Source: an uncultured Oscillospiraceae bacterium
GTDB lineage: Bacteria > Bacillota > Clostridia > Oscillospirales > Oscillospiraceae
Reading direction: 5' to 3'
DNA length: 64,000 bases
Assembly (NCBI GenBank): GCA_934591895.1
Contig: CAKTPP010000002.1
Location: 62,001-126,000, forward strand
Shown here: positions 15,922 to 25,287 of the stretch, in pieces
Layout of the letters: each line of letters begins with the position of its first letter
Numbering within the stretch: the first letter of the stretch is position 1
Program-made: the position numbers and the translations under genes
The notes under the pieces: model-generated
The model's database searches: none
What the model saw: the letters and a program-made list of their open reading frames with translations, nothing else
Told to the model about the DNA's origin: nothing

Positions 15922-17808
15922 ATGGGACTGACACACCGCTCCGTCGGCACGCACGCGGCCGCATTCGGCGGCACACGGCGCGCGGGCGAGCGCATCGTGG
16001 CGCTGGCAGGCAACCCGAACGTCGGCAAGAGCACCGTCTTCAACGCCCTGACCGGAATGCACCAGCACACCGGAAACTGGGCCGGAAAAACCGTCGGCTG
16101 CGCGTGCGGCCGCTGCCGCTCGGCGCGGGAGCGGTACCTGCTCGTCGATCTCCCGGGCACTTACTCGCTGCAGCCGCACTCGGCAGAGGAGGCCGCCGCG
16201 TGCGATTTTGTGCGCGGCGGCGAGGCGGACGCCGTGGTCGTCGTGTGCGACGCGACGTGTCTCGAGCGCACGCTCGTGCTCGCGCTGCAGATGCACAGCG
16301 TAACACCGAACACGATCGTGTGCGTAAACCTGCTCGACGAGGCGCGGCGCAAACGCATCCACGTCGACCTGTCAGAGCTGCAGGCGCAGCTCGGCATGCC
16401 GGTCGTGGGCGTGACGGCGCGGAAAAAGAAAACGCTCCGTGCCCTGCTCGACGCGCTCGACGCCGTTATGGCCGCGCCGCAGCCGCTCCCGGACGGCACG
16501 CCGGAGGCCGGAGACCCGGCGGACGACGTGCGCCGCGCAGAGGCCGTCTGCCGTGCAGCCGTCCGGTGGGAGACGCCGGAATATGCCGCGCGTGACCGGC
16601 GGCTCGACCGGCTGCTCACGAGCCGCGCGACCGGCTACCCCATCATGCTGCTGGGGCTGGCGGGCGTGCTGTGGCTGACGATCGCGGGCGCAAACGCGCC
16701 GTCTGAATGGCTGTCGCGGCTGTTCAGCTGGGCGCAGGGGCGGTTTTGCGCGCTGCTGACGCAGCTGCACGCGCCGGTCTGGCTGCAGGGGCTGCTGGTG
16801 GACGGCATGTTCCGGACGCTGGCGTGGGTCGTGGCCGTGATGCTGCCGCCGATGGCGATCTTCTTCCCGCTGTTCACGCTGCTCGAGGACGCGGGGTATC
16901 TGCCGCGCGTGGCGTACAACCTTGACCGCCCGTTTCAGGCGTGCCGCGCCTGCGGCAAGCAGGCGCTGACGATGTGCATGGGGCTCGGCTGCAACGCGGC
17001 GGGCGTGGTCGGCTGCCGGATCATCGACTCCGGGCGCGAGCGGCTGCTCGCCGTGCTCACCAACAGCCTCATGCCGTGCAACGGCCGCTTTCCGGCGCTC
17101 ATTGCGCTCATGAGCATGTTCTTTTCCCTCAGCGGCAGCACGCTCACCGCTGCGCTGCTGCTCACGGCGGCGCTCGTGCTGTGCGTGGGGCTGACGTTCG
17201 GCGCAACGTGGCTGCTAAGCGCGACCGTGCTGCGCGGCAGGCCGTCGGCCTTCGCGCTGGAGCTGCCGCCGTACCGTGCGCCGCAGGTCGGTCAGGTGAT
17301 CGTGCGCTCCGTTTTCGACCGGACGCTGTTCGTGCTCGGGCGCGCCGCCGCCGTGGCGGCGCCGGCGGGCATGGTGCTGTGGGCGCTGGCAAACGTGCAC
17401 ACCGGCGGTGTGAGCCTGCTGACGCGGTGCGCGGCTGCGCTCGATCCGCTCGGTCGGATGATGGGCATGGACGGTGTGCTGCTGCTGGCGTTCGTACTCG
17501 GCTTTCCGGCCAACGAGATCGTGCTGCCGATCGCCGTGATGGGGTATCTGGCGCAGGGCAGTCTGAGCGATGCGCTTGGCCTTGCGCAGATGCACGCGCT
17601 GCTGACCGCAAACGGCTGGACGTGGACGACCGCCGTGAGCGCCGTGCTGTTTTTCCTGCTGCACTGGCCGTGCTCGACGACGCTCTGGACGATCCGGCGC
17701 GAGACCGGCAGCGCAAAATGGACGCTGCTGGCGGCGCTGCTGCCGACGGCGCTTGGCATGGCGCTGTGCACGGCGTTCACGGCGCTGGCGCGGCTGCTTG
17801 GCCTGTGA
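15922..17808 (+). CDS. feoB: FeoB, ferrous iron permease with GTPase domain
   Basis: The 628-residue protein has a cytosolic G domain with P-loop GNPNVGKST (residues 30-38), switch region DLPGTYSL and specificity motif NLLDEA, then a helical spacer and a membrane part with Gate motifs (ACGKQALTMCMGLGCNAAGVVGC, and PANEIVLPI later). FeoB carries Fe(II) into the cell under anaerobic conditions. It is shorter than the roughly 700-residue E. coli protein but all main blocks are present. GAGGAGG-type site 12 nt before the start. Confidence 0.97.
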   Translation: MGLTHRSVGTHAAAFGGTRRAGERIVALAGNPNVGKSTVFNALTGMHQHTGNWAGKTVGCACGRCRSARERYLLVDLPGTYSLQPHSAEEAAACDFVRGGEADAVVVVCDATCLERTLVLALQMHSVTPNTIVCVNLLDEARRKRIHVDLSELQAQLGMPVVGVTARKKKTLRALLDALDAVMAAPQPLPDGTPEAGDPADDVRRAEAVCRAAVRWETPEYAARDRRLDRLLTSRATGYPIMLLGLAGVLWLTIAGANAPSEWLSRLFSWAQGRFCALLTQLHAPVWLQGLLVDGMFRTLAWVVAVMLPPMAIFFPLFTLLEDAGYLPRVAYNLDRPFQACRACGKQALTMCMGLGCNAAGVVGCRIIDSGRERLLAVLTNSLMPCNGRFPALIALMSMFFSLSGSTLTAALLLTAALVLCVGLTFGATWLLSATVLRGRPSAFALELPPYRAPQVGQVIVRSVFDRTLFVLGRAAAVAAPAGMVLWALANVHTGGVSLLTRCAAALDPLGRMMGMDGVLLLAFVLGFPANEIVLPIAVMGYLAQGSLSDALGLAQMHALLTANGWTWTTAVSAVLFFLLHWPCSTTLWTIRRETGSAKWTLLAALLPTALGMALCTAFTALARLLGL

Positions 17809-17862
17809 GCAGGGGCCGGAAGGCGGTTTCCGGTTTTTGTCGCACCGGCGCGAAAATCGCCG

Positions 17863-17891
17863 TTGTGCCGCGGCGCGGTTCGGATTATAAT
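17863..17891 (+). promoter_or_regulatory. promoter of sbcDC
   Basis: TTGTGC (17863-17868), 17 nt, TATAAT (17886-17891); the sbcD start is about 50 nt further. Confidence 0.55.
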
Positions 17892-17938
17892 GGAAGCATC
17901 ACACCGCGGCCCGGCCGCGCAAGGAGCGGAACGATACG

Positions 17939-19078
17939 ATGAAATTTCTTCACCTCGCCGACCTGCATCTCGGCAAGCGTGTCAACGGATTTTCCATGCT
18001 CGAGGATCAGGCGCACATCCTGCGGCAGATCCTCGCCATTCTGGACGACGAGCAGCCGGACGGCGTGCTCATCGCGGGCGACGTGTACGACAAGTCCGTG
18101 CCGCCGGTCGAGGCGGTCGAGCTGCTCGACGGCTTTCTCACCGAGCTGTGTGCGCGCGGCGTGCAGGTGCTGCTCATCAGCGGCAACCACGACTCGCCGG
18201 AGCGGCTCGCCTTCGGCGGGCGCGTCATGGACAGCTGCGGCATCCACATCTCGCCCGTGTATGACGGCGCGGTCGCGCCGGTTACGCTGCATGACGAGCT
18301 CGGGCCGGTGCACGTGTGGCTGCTGCCGTTTGTGAAGCCCGCACACGTGCGCTGCTGGTTTCCGGACGCGGACATTGAGAGCTACACCGACGCCGTGGCC
18401 GAGGCCGTCGCGCACATGGACATCGACACCGCCGCGCGCAACGTGCTCGTGACGCACCAGTTCGTCACCGGCGGCGCGCGCAGCGGCTCGGAGGAGCTGT
18501 CCGTCGGCGGGACGGACAATGTCGACAGCGGCGTCTTCGCGCCGTTTGACTATGTGGCGCTCGGCCACCTGCACGGCGCGCAGCACATCGGGCGCGAAAC
18601 GATCCGCTATGCCGGCTCACCGCTGAAATATTCGTTTTCCGAGGCAAGGCAGCACAAATCCGTCACCGTCGTGACGCTGGGCGAAAAGGGCGACGTGCAG
18701 GTGCGCACCGCCGCGCTCACGCCGCTGCGGGAGCTGCGCGAGATCCGCGGGAGCTATGACGAGCTGACCGCGCGGAGCTTTTACGAGCACACGACCTACC
18801 GCAGCGACTACCTGCACCTGATCCTCACGGACGAGCAGGACGTGTTTGACGCCATGAGCCGCCTGCGCACGATCTACCCGTACCTGATGACGCTTGACTA
18901 CGACAACGCGCGCACACGCGCAGCCGGCGGTATGTCCGTGCCGGCGGAGACAGAGTGGCGCACGCCGCTGGAGCTGTTCGAGGCTCTGTATACGCGCCAG
19001 AACCACCAGCCCATGAGCGATGTGCAGCGCGAATACATCGCGCAGCTCATGGAGCAGATCATGGAGGTGCAGGGATGA
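17939..19078 (+). CDS. sbcD: exonuclease subunit SbcD
   Basis: The 379-residue protein is the Mre11-type nuclease of the SbcCD complex, which trims hairpins and DNA ends. The metallophosphoesterase motifs are complete: DLHLGKR (residues 8-14), GDVYD, GNHDSPERL, VTHQFV and GHLHGAQ. The stop overlaps the sbcC start by ATGA, so the two subunits are translationally coupled. Confidence 0.97.
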   Translation: MKFLHLADLHLGKRVNGFSMLEDQAHILRQILAILDDEQPDGVLIAGDVYDKSVPPVEAVELLDGFLTELCARGVQVLLISGNHDSPERLAFGGRVMDSCGIHISPVYDGAVAPVTLHDELGPVHVWLLPFVKPAHVRCWFPDADIESYTDAVAEAVAHMDIDTAARNVLVTHQFVTGGARSGSEELSVGGTDNVDSGVFAPFDYVALGHLHGAQHIGRETIRYAGSPLKYSFSEARQHKSVTVVTLGEKGDVQVRTAALTPLRELREIRGSYDELTARSFYEHTTYRSDYLHLILTDEQDVFDAMSRLRTIYPYLMTLDYDNARTRAAGGMSVPAETEWRTPLELFEALYTRQNHQPMSDVQREYIAQLMEQIMEVQG

Positions 19079-21816
19079 GACCGCTGAAGCTGACCATGTC
19101 CGCCTTCGGACCGTACGCCGGACAGACGACCGTGGACTTTGACGCGCTCGGCACGACCGGGCTCTACCTCATCACCGGCGACACCGGCGCCGGAAAGACG
19201 ACGATCTTTGACGCGATCGCCTACGCGCTCTACGGCGAGGCGAGCGGTGAGACCCGCGAGAGCTCCATGCTGCGCAGCAAGTATGCCGAGCCCGAGACGC
19301 CGACGTTCGTGGAGCTGACATTCGCAAACGGCGGCGAGCGCTACACCGTGCGCCGCAACCCCGAATACACGCGCCCGAAAACCCGCGGCGCCGGCACGAC
19401 CGTGCAGAAGGCGGACGCCGAGCTGACGATGCCGGACGGGCGCATCGTCACGAAAACGCGCGAGGTGACCGCCGCCGTGACGGAGGTCATCGGCGTGGAC
19501 CGGGCGCAGTTTTCGCGCATCGCCATGATCGCGCAGGGCGAATTTCGCCGCCTGCTGCTCGCCCAGACGGACGAGCGCAAGGCGATCTTCCGCCAGATCT
19601 TCCGCACAGGGAAGTATCTGGCGCTGCAAAACCGGCTCAAGGACGACGCCGCCGAGCTCGAAAAGACGTGCGGGGAGCTGGTCACAGCGCTGCGCTCGAC
19701 GGCGGAGACCATCGGCTGCGACGATCCGGATGCACTGCCGGACGCGGAGGACACGGACGCACTGCTGACAGCGCTCGACGCGCTGATCGAATCAGACGCG
19801 GCCGCGCGTGCGCAGGCGGGCGCCGAACACGGGCAGGCAAAGGCGCAGCACGCGCAGGCGCTCACCGATCTCGGCAAGGCGCAGGCGATCGAACAGGCGC
19901 GCGCAGAGCTGAAAGCGGCGGAGGCGGACCTCCAACAGGCGCAGCGCGAGCAGGCGGCCGCACGGTCGGCGCTCGGCGCCGCCGAGGCAGAGCAGCCGAA
20001 CATGGCGCAGCTGCTGCAGGACATCACGCGGCTTCAGGACGCGCTCGGCCAATACGAGCAGCTGGACAAGCAGCGCGCGCAGGCCAGGGTCGCGCGTGAG
20101 GCGCTGGGGGAAAAAACCGCAGCGCTGGAGCGGGCGCGCACACAGGCACAGGCGGCGGAGCAGACGTGCAAAGACGCACGCGCGCAGCTCGCCGAGCAGC
20201 CGAAGCTGGCCGTGGCCGCCGGGCAGACCGCGCAGGAGCAGAAGGCGGCCGAGCAGCGGTGCAAGGCGCTGACCGAACTTGACCGGCAGTGCGGGCGGCG
20301 CGCCGAGCTGCAGGAAAAGCTTGCCGACGCGCAGGCGGAGTACACACGCGCGGCCGAGGCGGCACAGGCAGCGGCGGCGCACTACAGCGCGCTCGACCGC
20401 GCCTATCTCGACGCGCAGGCGGGCATCCTTGCGCGCACGCTCACGCCCGGACAGCCCTGTCCGGTCTGCGGCGCGACGGAGCACCCCTGCCCTGCCGCCG
20501 CGCCGGAGCAGACGCCGGACGCCGCCGCGCGCAAGCGCGCAAAAGCCGACAGTGAGCGGGCGCAGCGGGACTCCGAGGCGTGCAGCGCGAAGGCAGCCGC
20601 CCTGCGTGGGCAGCTCACGGCCGTGTGCGAAGCGCTGGAAACGGCGTGCGCGGCGCTGACGCCGCCGCTCGACCCGGAGACGCTGGCGGAAACGCTCCCC
20701 GCGCTGCAGGAAAAAGCCGCGCAGGACGCGCGCGGCTGCGCCGGGCGGCTGGCGAAGCAAGAGGAGCAGCTCGCCGAGCTGCAGGCGCTTGCAGACGGAC
20801 TGTCAGAGCAGGAGGCAGCGCTGCAGCAGCAGCGCGATGCGATCCGGGCCGGTGAAACCGACTGCGCCGCGCGCGCAGCCCGCTGCGACGAGCTGGATGC
20901 CGCCGCAGACAGCCGCGCAGCCGAACTGCCGCACGCGGACAGTGCCGCGGCGAAGGCCGCGCTCGCGCAGGCGCAGGCGCAGCATGAGACGCTGCGTCAG
21001 GCGCTTGACACGGCGCAAAAGCAGCACGCAGCGGCACAGGCCAAGTGTGCGCAGCTGAGCGGAAAGGTCACCGCGCTGCGTGAGCAGGCGGACGCCGCGC
21101 CGCCGGCAGACACCGCCGCGCTGCAGGAGCGGCGCGACACGCTCAGCGCGCGCATCGACGCGCTGCAGGCGCAGATCAATGCCCTCGATGCGCGTCTACA
21201 GCAAAACCGCGCGGCGCGCGTCAGGCTCGACGCACAGCGGCAGGAATACGACGCCGCGCACGAGCGCTGGCAATGGGTGCACGCGCTGGCGGCGACCGCA
21301 AACGGCACCATCCCCGGGCAGGAGAAGATCACGCTCGAGGCGTTTTTGCAGGCCGCGTATTTCGACCGCATCCTCGGGCGCGCGAACACGCGCCTGCTCA
21401 TCATGTCCGGCGGACAGTACGAGCTGCGCCGCTGCGAGCGTGCGGGCGACAACCGCAGCCAGACCGGACTGGAGCTCGAGGTCGTCGACCACTACAACGG
21501 CACGGCGCGCAGCGTCAAGACGCTCTCCGGCGGCGAGACGTTTGCTGCCTCGCTGTCGCTGGCGCTCGGCCTGTCGGACGAGGTGCAGGCGACCGCCGGC
21601 GGCGTGCAGCTTGAGGCGATGTTCGTCGACGAGGGCTTCGGCTCGCTCGACAGTGAGGCGCTGCAGCAGGCGCTGACCGCGCTCGTGGGCGTGTCGGGCG
21701 GCTGCCGGATCGTGGGCATCATCTCCCACGTCGCAGAGCTCAAGGAGCGCATCGACCGGCAGATCATCGTCACCAAGGACCGCAGCGGCGGCAGCCGCGT
21801 GCGGGTGCAGGCATAA
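19075..21816 (+). CDS. sbcC: exonuclease subunit SbcC (SMC-like ATPase)
   Basis: The 913-residue protein is the Rad50-type partner of SbcD. It has Walker A GDTGAGKTT near residue 36, long alanine/glutamine-rich coiled coils on both sides of a zinc hook CPVC near residue 460, the ABC signature LSGGETFAASLSLALGLSD and Walker B MFVDEGFGSLD. It starts at the ATGA overlap with sbcD; a longer upstream frame inside sbcD has no support. The coiled coils are unusually rich in Ala, reflecting the high G+C content. Confidence 0.97.
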   Translation: MRPLKLTMSAFGPYAGQTTVDFDALGTTGLYLITGDTGAGKTTIFDAIAYALYGEASGETRESSMLRSKYAEPETPTFVELTFANGGERYTVRRNPEYTRPKTRGAGTTVQKADAELTMPDGRIVTKTREVTAAVTEVIGVDRAQFSRIAMIAQGEFRRLLLAQTDERKAIFRQIFRTGKYLALQNRLKDDAAELEKTCGELVTALRSTAETIGCDDPDALPDAEDTDALLTALDALIESDAAARAQAGAEHGQAKAQHAQALTDLGKAQAIEQARAELKAAEADLQQAQREQAAARSALGAAEAEQPNMAQLLQDITRLQDALGQYEQLDKQRAQARVAREALGEKTAALERARTQAQAAEQTCKDARAQLAEQPKLAVAAGQTAQEQKAAEQRCKALTELDRQCGRRAELQEKLADAQAEYTRAAEAAQAAAAHYSALDRAYLDAQAGILARTLTPGQPCPVCGATEHPCPAAAPEQTPDAAARKRAKADSERAQRDSEACSAKAAALRGQLTAVCEALETACAALTPPLDPETLAETLPALQEKAAQDARGCAGRLAKQEEQLAELQALADGLSEQEAALQQQRDAIRAGETDCAARAARCDELDAAADSRAAELPHADSAAAKAALAQAQAQHETLRQALDTAQKQHAAAQAKCAQLSGKVTALREQADAAPPADTAALQERRDTLSARIDALQAQINALDARLQQNRAARVRLDAQRQEYDAAHERWQWVHALAATANGTIPGQEKITLEAFLQAAYFDRILGRANTRLLIMSGGQYELRRCERAGDNRSQTGLELEVVDHYNGTARSVKTLSGGETFAASLSLALGLSDEVQATAGGVQLEAMFVDEGFGSLDSEALQQALTALVGVSGGCRIVGIISHVAELKERIDRQIIVTKDRSGGSRVRVQA

Positions 21817-21821
21817 AAATT

Positions 21822-21862
21822 CACCGCCGCCGGCAGTCAGAGCTGCCGGCGGCGGTGTTATT
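21822..21862. terminator. bidirectional terminator after sbcC
   Basis: A 15-bp perfect stem, CACCGCCGCCGGCAG/CTGCCGGCGGCGGTG, with a 6-nt loop separates two convergent genes. TTATTT follows on the + strand and AAAAAT precedes it. Confidence 0.8.
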
Positions 21863-21868
21863 TGGAGA

Positions 21869-22822
21869 TCAATCCATGACAAACAGCAGGTACCACTTTC
21901 CGCTGACCTGCACGAACTCAAAGTAGAAGTCCTCGTCGGCGCCGCTTTGATACGTCACGTCACAGGCGACGACAAGGTTGTCGTCGATGCGCACATCCAG
22001 CGCCCACTCCAGCTGGCTCAGATCCTCTTTGTCGAGCCGGTCGGAATCATAGATATCGTAGTCATCGAGCGTCCGCCCATAGTCGTAGTACCAGTCGTCG
22101 AGCTCCTCGATCGCCTCCTCGACGGTGAGCAGACCATCGTCATCGTCCCGCATGAAGGCGACCGCCTCCGGCAGGAAGATCTTGTTCATGCCGCTGACAT
22201 CGTCGTTTTCAAAATACGTGAAGTAGCGCTCGAGAAGCTGATCCACCTCCGTGTTTCCGGTCGTACCGTGGCTGCCGCCGCTTGCGGCAAAGAGGCCGAT
22301 CAGGACCGCCGCGATCACGACCAGCGCAGCGAAGCCGCACAGCAGGCCGATGAGCAGCTTTTTGGGCTTGCGCTTGGCGCCGATCTCCGGCGAGGAGACC
22401 GCGCCGCCGGGCGCAGACGCGTACCATCCGGTCTGACCCTGAGGGGCTTCGGGTGCAGGCGTGCCGCAGACGGTGCAGAAACGCGCGCCGGGGTTCAGGC
22501 GGCTGCCGCAGCGCGGGCAGACGCCCGGAATAAAGGAAGCGCCCGTGTCCTGCCGGGGCGGCACGGACTGCGCCGGGTCGGGACGCTCCGGAACGGGCGC
22601 ACCGCAGTTGGTGCAAAAGCGCATACCGTCCTCAAGCGGTGCGCCGCAGCGCGCACACGTGCGCGGGGCGTTGGAAGCGTTCTGCGCGGCGCTGCCCGCA
22701 GGATATTGCGCCGGCTGATAGGGCTGCTGCGAAGGGAGCGCATGCTCGGGCAGCATCGCGCCGCAGACGCGGCAGATGACGGCGCTGTCAGAAAGCTGCG
22801 CGCCGCATTTGGGGCAGATCAT
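21869..22822 (-). CDS. membrane protein with three zinc ribbons and an NTF2-like C-terminus
   Basis: The 317-residue protein begins with three CxxC...CxxC zinc ribbons (CPKCG/CRVCG, CARCG/CTNCG, CPRCG/CTVCG; residues 1-120) with Pro-rich spacers. One membrane helix near residue 165 and an acidic extracytoplasmic domain with an NTF2-like pattern (VDQLLERYFTYFENDD at its start, GKWYLLFVMD at its end) follow. Family members are common membrane proteins of Clostridia without known function. AGAGGTC lies before the chosen ATG; the upstream extension has no such site. Confidence 0.8.
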   Translation of the reverse strand: MICPKCGAQLSDSAVICRVCGAMLPEHALPSQQPYQPAQYPAGSAAQNASNAPRTCARCGAPLEDGMRFCTNCGAPVPERPDPAQSVPPRQDTGASFIPGVCPRCGSRLNPGARFCTVCGTPAPEAPQGQTGWYASAPGGAVSSPEIGAKRKPKKLLIGLLCGFAALVVIAAVLIGLFAASGGSHGTTGNTEVDQLLERYFTYFENDDVSGMNKIFLPEAVAFMRDDDDGLLTVEEAIEELDDWYYDYGRTLDDYDIYDSDRLDKEDLSQLEWALDVRIDDNLVVACDVTYQSGADEDFYFEFVQVSGKWYLLFVMD

Positions 22823-22853
22823 GGCAAGACCTCTTTTCTGTATCTGTATTTGG

Positions 22854-22882
22854 ATAATGTCATTGTAACATCCGGCTTTCAA
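22854..22882 (-). promoter_or_regulatory. promoter of the zinc-ribbon gene
   Basis: On the reverse strand TTGAAA (22877-22882) and CATTAT (22854-22859) are 17 nt apart. The -35 nearly touches that of the divergent promoter at 22884. Confidence 0.5.
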
Positions 22883-22883
22883 T

Positions 22884-22912
22884 TTTACAATCCATTCTTT
22901 GCGTGGTATACT
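22884..22912 (+). promoter_or_regulatory. promoter of the flavin-type protein gene
   Basis: TTTACA (22884-22889), 17 nt, TATACT (22907-22912). Confidence 0.6.
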
Positions 22913-22945
22913 CTGGGCAGGATTTTATTTCTGGAGGCAAAGCAT

Positions 22946-23665
22946 ATGAACATCACCGCCATCATCTATGACGCCGCCGTGCGCAAAACGGCCTACATCC
23001 TCGGCACGGTCATCGGCAACTGCAAGCTCTTCCCGGCCGAGCGCGCGCCGCGCGACTGGGGCGGATACGCAAACGTCATCACCGTCGCCGACGGCGAGGG
23101 CGGTCCGGTCGTGACCGCCGGCGTGCAAAAGCGCGTGACCTTCCGTCCGAAGGGCGAGGACGAGACCGTCGCCGCCGCCGAGCTGATCGCAAAGGCCTTC
23201 TGCCCGCCGGAAGCGCCCATGCCGGCGGACGCGCTCAAGGCGCGCATCGACACCTTTCTGGCCGCGCACAACACGCTCGCGCTCGCGACCGGCTGCGGCA
23301 GCTGGGTGCGGTGCACCCCGCTGGAATATCTGCGCGTGAACGGCGCGCTCTACATCCTCACCGAGGGCGGCCTGAAATTCAAGGGCATCTGGTGGACCGG
23401 TGCGATCTCCGCCGCCGTGTACGACAGCTACGACGGCCCGGACTCGCTCGCCGGACTGCAGATGACGGGCAAGGCCGTCTACATCGACCCGCTGAGCGAC
23501 GAATACCGCAGCGTGATCGAGGCGCGCGGCGTGCAGCTGCAGCAGCTGCAGCAGATGCCCGCGATGCTGCACGCGGTGCGTCTGGACATCACGCGCTACG
23601 AGCTGCTCGACGGCGCGCTGCGCGATGAGGGCTATGCCGCGCGGCAGGTGCTGTCGCTGGTCTGA
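22946..23665 (+). CDS. pyridoxamine 5'-phosphate oxidase-like split-barrel protein
   Basis: The 239-residue protein has a C-terminal half typical of FMN-binding split barrels of the PPOX group: NTLALATGCGSWVRCTPLEY, ALYILTEGGLKFKG and ISAAVYDSYDG...GLQMTGKA. The N-terminal 100 residues are less familiar. It may reduce or bind a flavin, F420-like or haem ligand; substrate unknown. GGAGG lies before the ATG, and the gene has its own promoter. Confidence 0.75.
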   Translation: MNITAIIYDAAVRKTAYILGTVIGNCKLFPAERAPRDWGGYANVITVADGEGGPVVTAGVQKRVTFRPKGEDETVAAAELIAKAFCPPEAPMPADALKARIDTFLAAHNTLALATGCGSWVRCTPLEYLRVNGALYILTEGGLKFKGIWWTGAISAAVYDSYDGPDSLAGLQMTGKAVYIDPLSDEYRSVIEARGVQLQQLQQMPAMLHAVRLDITRYELLDGALRDEGYAARQVLSLV

Positions 23666-23666
23666 C

Positions 23667-23694
23667 TTGATAATCGCCGCGTTTGTGGTACAAT
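23667..23694 (+). promoter_or_regulatory. promoter of murI
   Basis: TTGATA (23667-23672), 16 nt, TACAAT (23689-23694). Confidence 0.6.
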
Positions 23695-23734
23695 GGTGAC
23701 ATTCCGTGCTGATTTTTGAAGGGAGGTGCGCGTG

Positions 23735-24502
23735 ATGGAGCGAACGGAGCTCCCCGTGGCGGTGTTTGACTCCGGCCTCGGCGGCATCAGCGTCCTGCGC
23801 GCACTCGTGCAGCGGATGCCGGGAGAGGACTTTTTGTACTTCGGCGACTCGGCAAACGCGCCCTACGGCGTGCGCCCGGTCGCGGAGGTGCGCGAGCTGA
23901 CGCAGAGCGTCATCGCCCGGCTGTATGCGCGCGGCATCAAGGCCGCCGTCATCGCCTGCAACACGGCCACAAGCGCCGCCGTCGGCACGCTGCGCGCCGC
24001 TTTTTCGGACATTCCGGTCATCGGCATCGAGCCGGCGCTCAAGCCCGCTGCGGCGCAGCACCGGCATGTGCTCGTGCTGGCGACGCCCCTGACGCTGCGG
24101 GAGGAGAAATTCGCGGCGCTCATGCAGCGCTGCGCCGTCAGCGCCGAGATCCTGCCGCTGCCGTGTCCGGAGCTGGTGGAGTTTGTCGAGCGCGGCGAGC
24201 TTGACTCCCCCGCGCTCACGGCATATCTGGCGCGGCAGCTCGGCCCCTATGCCGGGCGCGTGGATGCGGTCGTGCTCGGCTGCACCCACTTTCCGTTCGC
24301 CCGCCGCGCGATCCGCGCTGTACTCGGCAGCGGCGTCGCGCTCTACGACGGCAGCGACGGCACGGCGCGCGAAACACAGCGCCAGCTCGTGCGCCGCGGC
24401 TGGATCCGCGGCGGCACGCACGGCACCGTCACGCTCGAAAACAGCCTGCCGTCGGAGCTGCCGCTCAGCCGCAGGCTGCTCGACCTGCCCGCGGAGGACT
24501 GA
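23735..24502 (+). CDS. murI: glutamate racemase
   Basis: The 255-residue enzyme makes D-glutamate for peptidoglycan without a cofactor. Both catalytic cysteines are present, Cys75 in ACNTATS and Cys183 in LGCTHFP, together with the N-terminal VFDSGLGGISVL and GDSANAPYG blocks. The ATG at 23735 is supported by GGGAGGT; in-frame GTG codons just upstream are less likely. An MBL-fold gene starts 5 nt after the stop and is probably co-transcribed. Confidence 0.97.
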   Translation: MERTELPVAVFDSGLGGISVLRALVQRMPGEDFLYFGDSANAPYGVRPVAEVRELTQSVIARLYARGIKAAVIACNTATSAAVGTLRAAFSDIPVIGIEPALKPAAAQHRHVLVLATPLTLREEKFAALMQRCAVSAEILPLPCPELVEFVERGELDSPALTAYLARQLGPYAGRVDAVVLGCTHFPFARRAIRAVLGSGVALYDGSDGTARETQRQLVRRGWIRGGTHGTVTLENSLPSELPLSRRLLDLPAED

Positions 24503-24507
24503 GCCGT

Positions 24508-25164
24508 ATGCAGATCCAACGTATCCCCTTCCCGCCGATCGGCTCGAATATGTACATCGTCACGCAGGGGCGCGACGCGATCGTGCTCGACCCGTGGCCG
24601 GACGCCGAAGCGATGGCGCGGCTGCAGGGCTATCGGGTGCTGCTGGTGCTCACGCATGAGCACGTCGACCACATCTCCGGCCTCGGCCGGATGCAGCGCG
24701 CGCTCTCGGCGCGCACCCTCTGGCAGGAACACTGCACCGCCTGGCTGCGCAACCCCGGCAACACGACGCCCGTGCTGCTCGCGGCGCTGAGCGTGTCGCG
24801 CGGCGCGGCGGCGCGCGATTTTCTGCGCGGGCTGCACCTCAAGACCGAGACCTACGAGCCCGACATGACCTTTGCCGAGCGCGTCTCGCTCGACTGGGGC
24901 GCGCTGCACATCGAGGGCTACGCCACGCCCGGCCATTCGCGCGGCAGCGCATGCTACCGCATCGGCGCGCAGGCGTTTTTCAGCGGCGACACGATCGTGC
25001 CGGGCTGCGCGGTCATCACGCGCCTGCGCGGCGGTGACGCCGCCGTGCTCGGCGAGCAGACCGTGCCGTTTTTGCGCACGCTGCCGCCCGATCTCACGCT
25101 CTACCCCGGCCATGGCCGCTGCGGCATGACGCTCGGCGAGGGGCTCGCCGGCATCAGTTGGTGA
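24508..25164 (+). CDS. MBL-fold metallo-hydrolase
   Basis: The 218-residue protein has the metallo-beta-lactamase fold: THEHVDH supplies His50, His52, Asp54 and His55, with later ATPGHSRGS, FFSGDTIV and LYPGHG. It resembles glyoxalase II-like hydrolases, which cleave thioesters such as S-lactoylglutathione, but the substrate is not evident. It begins 5 nt after murI, so the pair form an operon. Confidence 0.92.
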   Translation: MQIQRIPFPPIGSNMYIVTQGRDAIVLDPWPDAEAMARLQGYRVLLVLTHEHVDHISGLGRMQRALSARTLWQEHCTAWLRNPGNTTPVLLAALSVSRGAAARDFLRGLHLKTETYEPDMTFAERVSLDWGALHIEGYATPGHSRGSACYRIGAQAFFSGDTIVPGCAVITRLRGGDAAVLGEQTVPFLRTLPPDLTLYPGHGRCGMTLGEGLAGISW

Positions 25165-25165
25165 A

Positions 25166-25188
25166 AAAAACGTGCGGTTTTGCCGCAC
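25166..25188 (-). terminator. possible leftward terminator without a known gene
   Basis: GTGCGG and CCGCAC flank a short loop. On the reverse strand the stem is followed by a run of T (the A run at 25166-25171 on the + strand). It could stop antisense transcription into the MBL gene; no leftward gene is visible to its right. Confidence 0.4.
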
Positions 25189-25252
25189 AAGCGACAGTAT
25201 CGCACGCTTGTGTGCAAAATGCGCAGACGCCTCGGTTTGTTACAAGTGAGGC

Positions 25253-25281
25253 TTGACTTTTATGAGAATATTTGTTAGACT
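25253..25281 (+). promoter_or_regulatory. promoter of a short transcript before rplJ
   Basis: TTGACT (25253-25258), 17 nt, TAGACT (25276-25281). Confidence 0.5.
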
Positions 25282-25287
25282 GACCAT

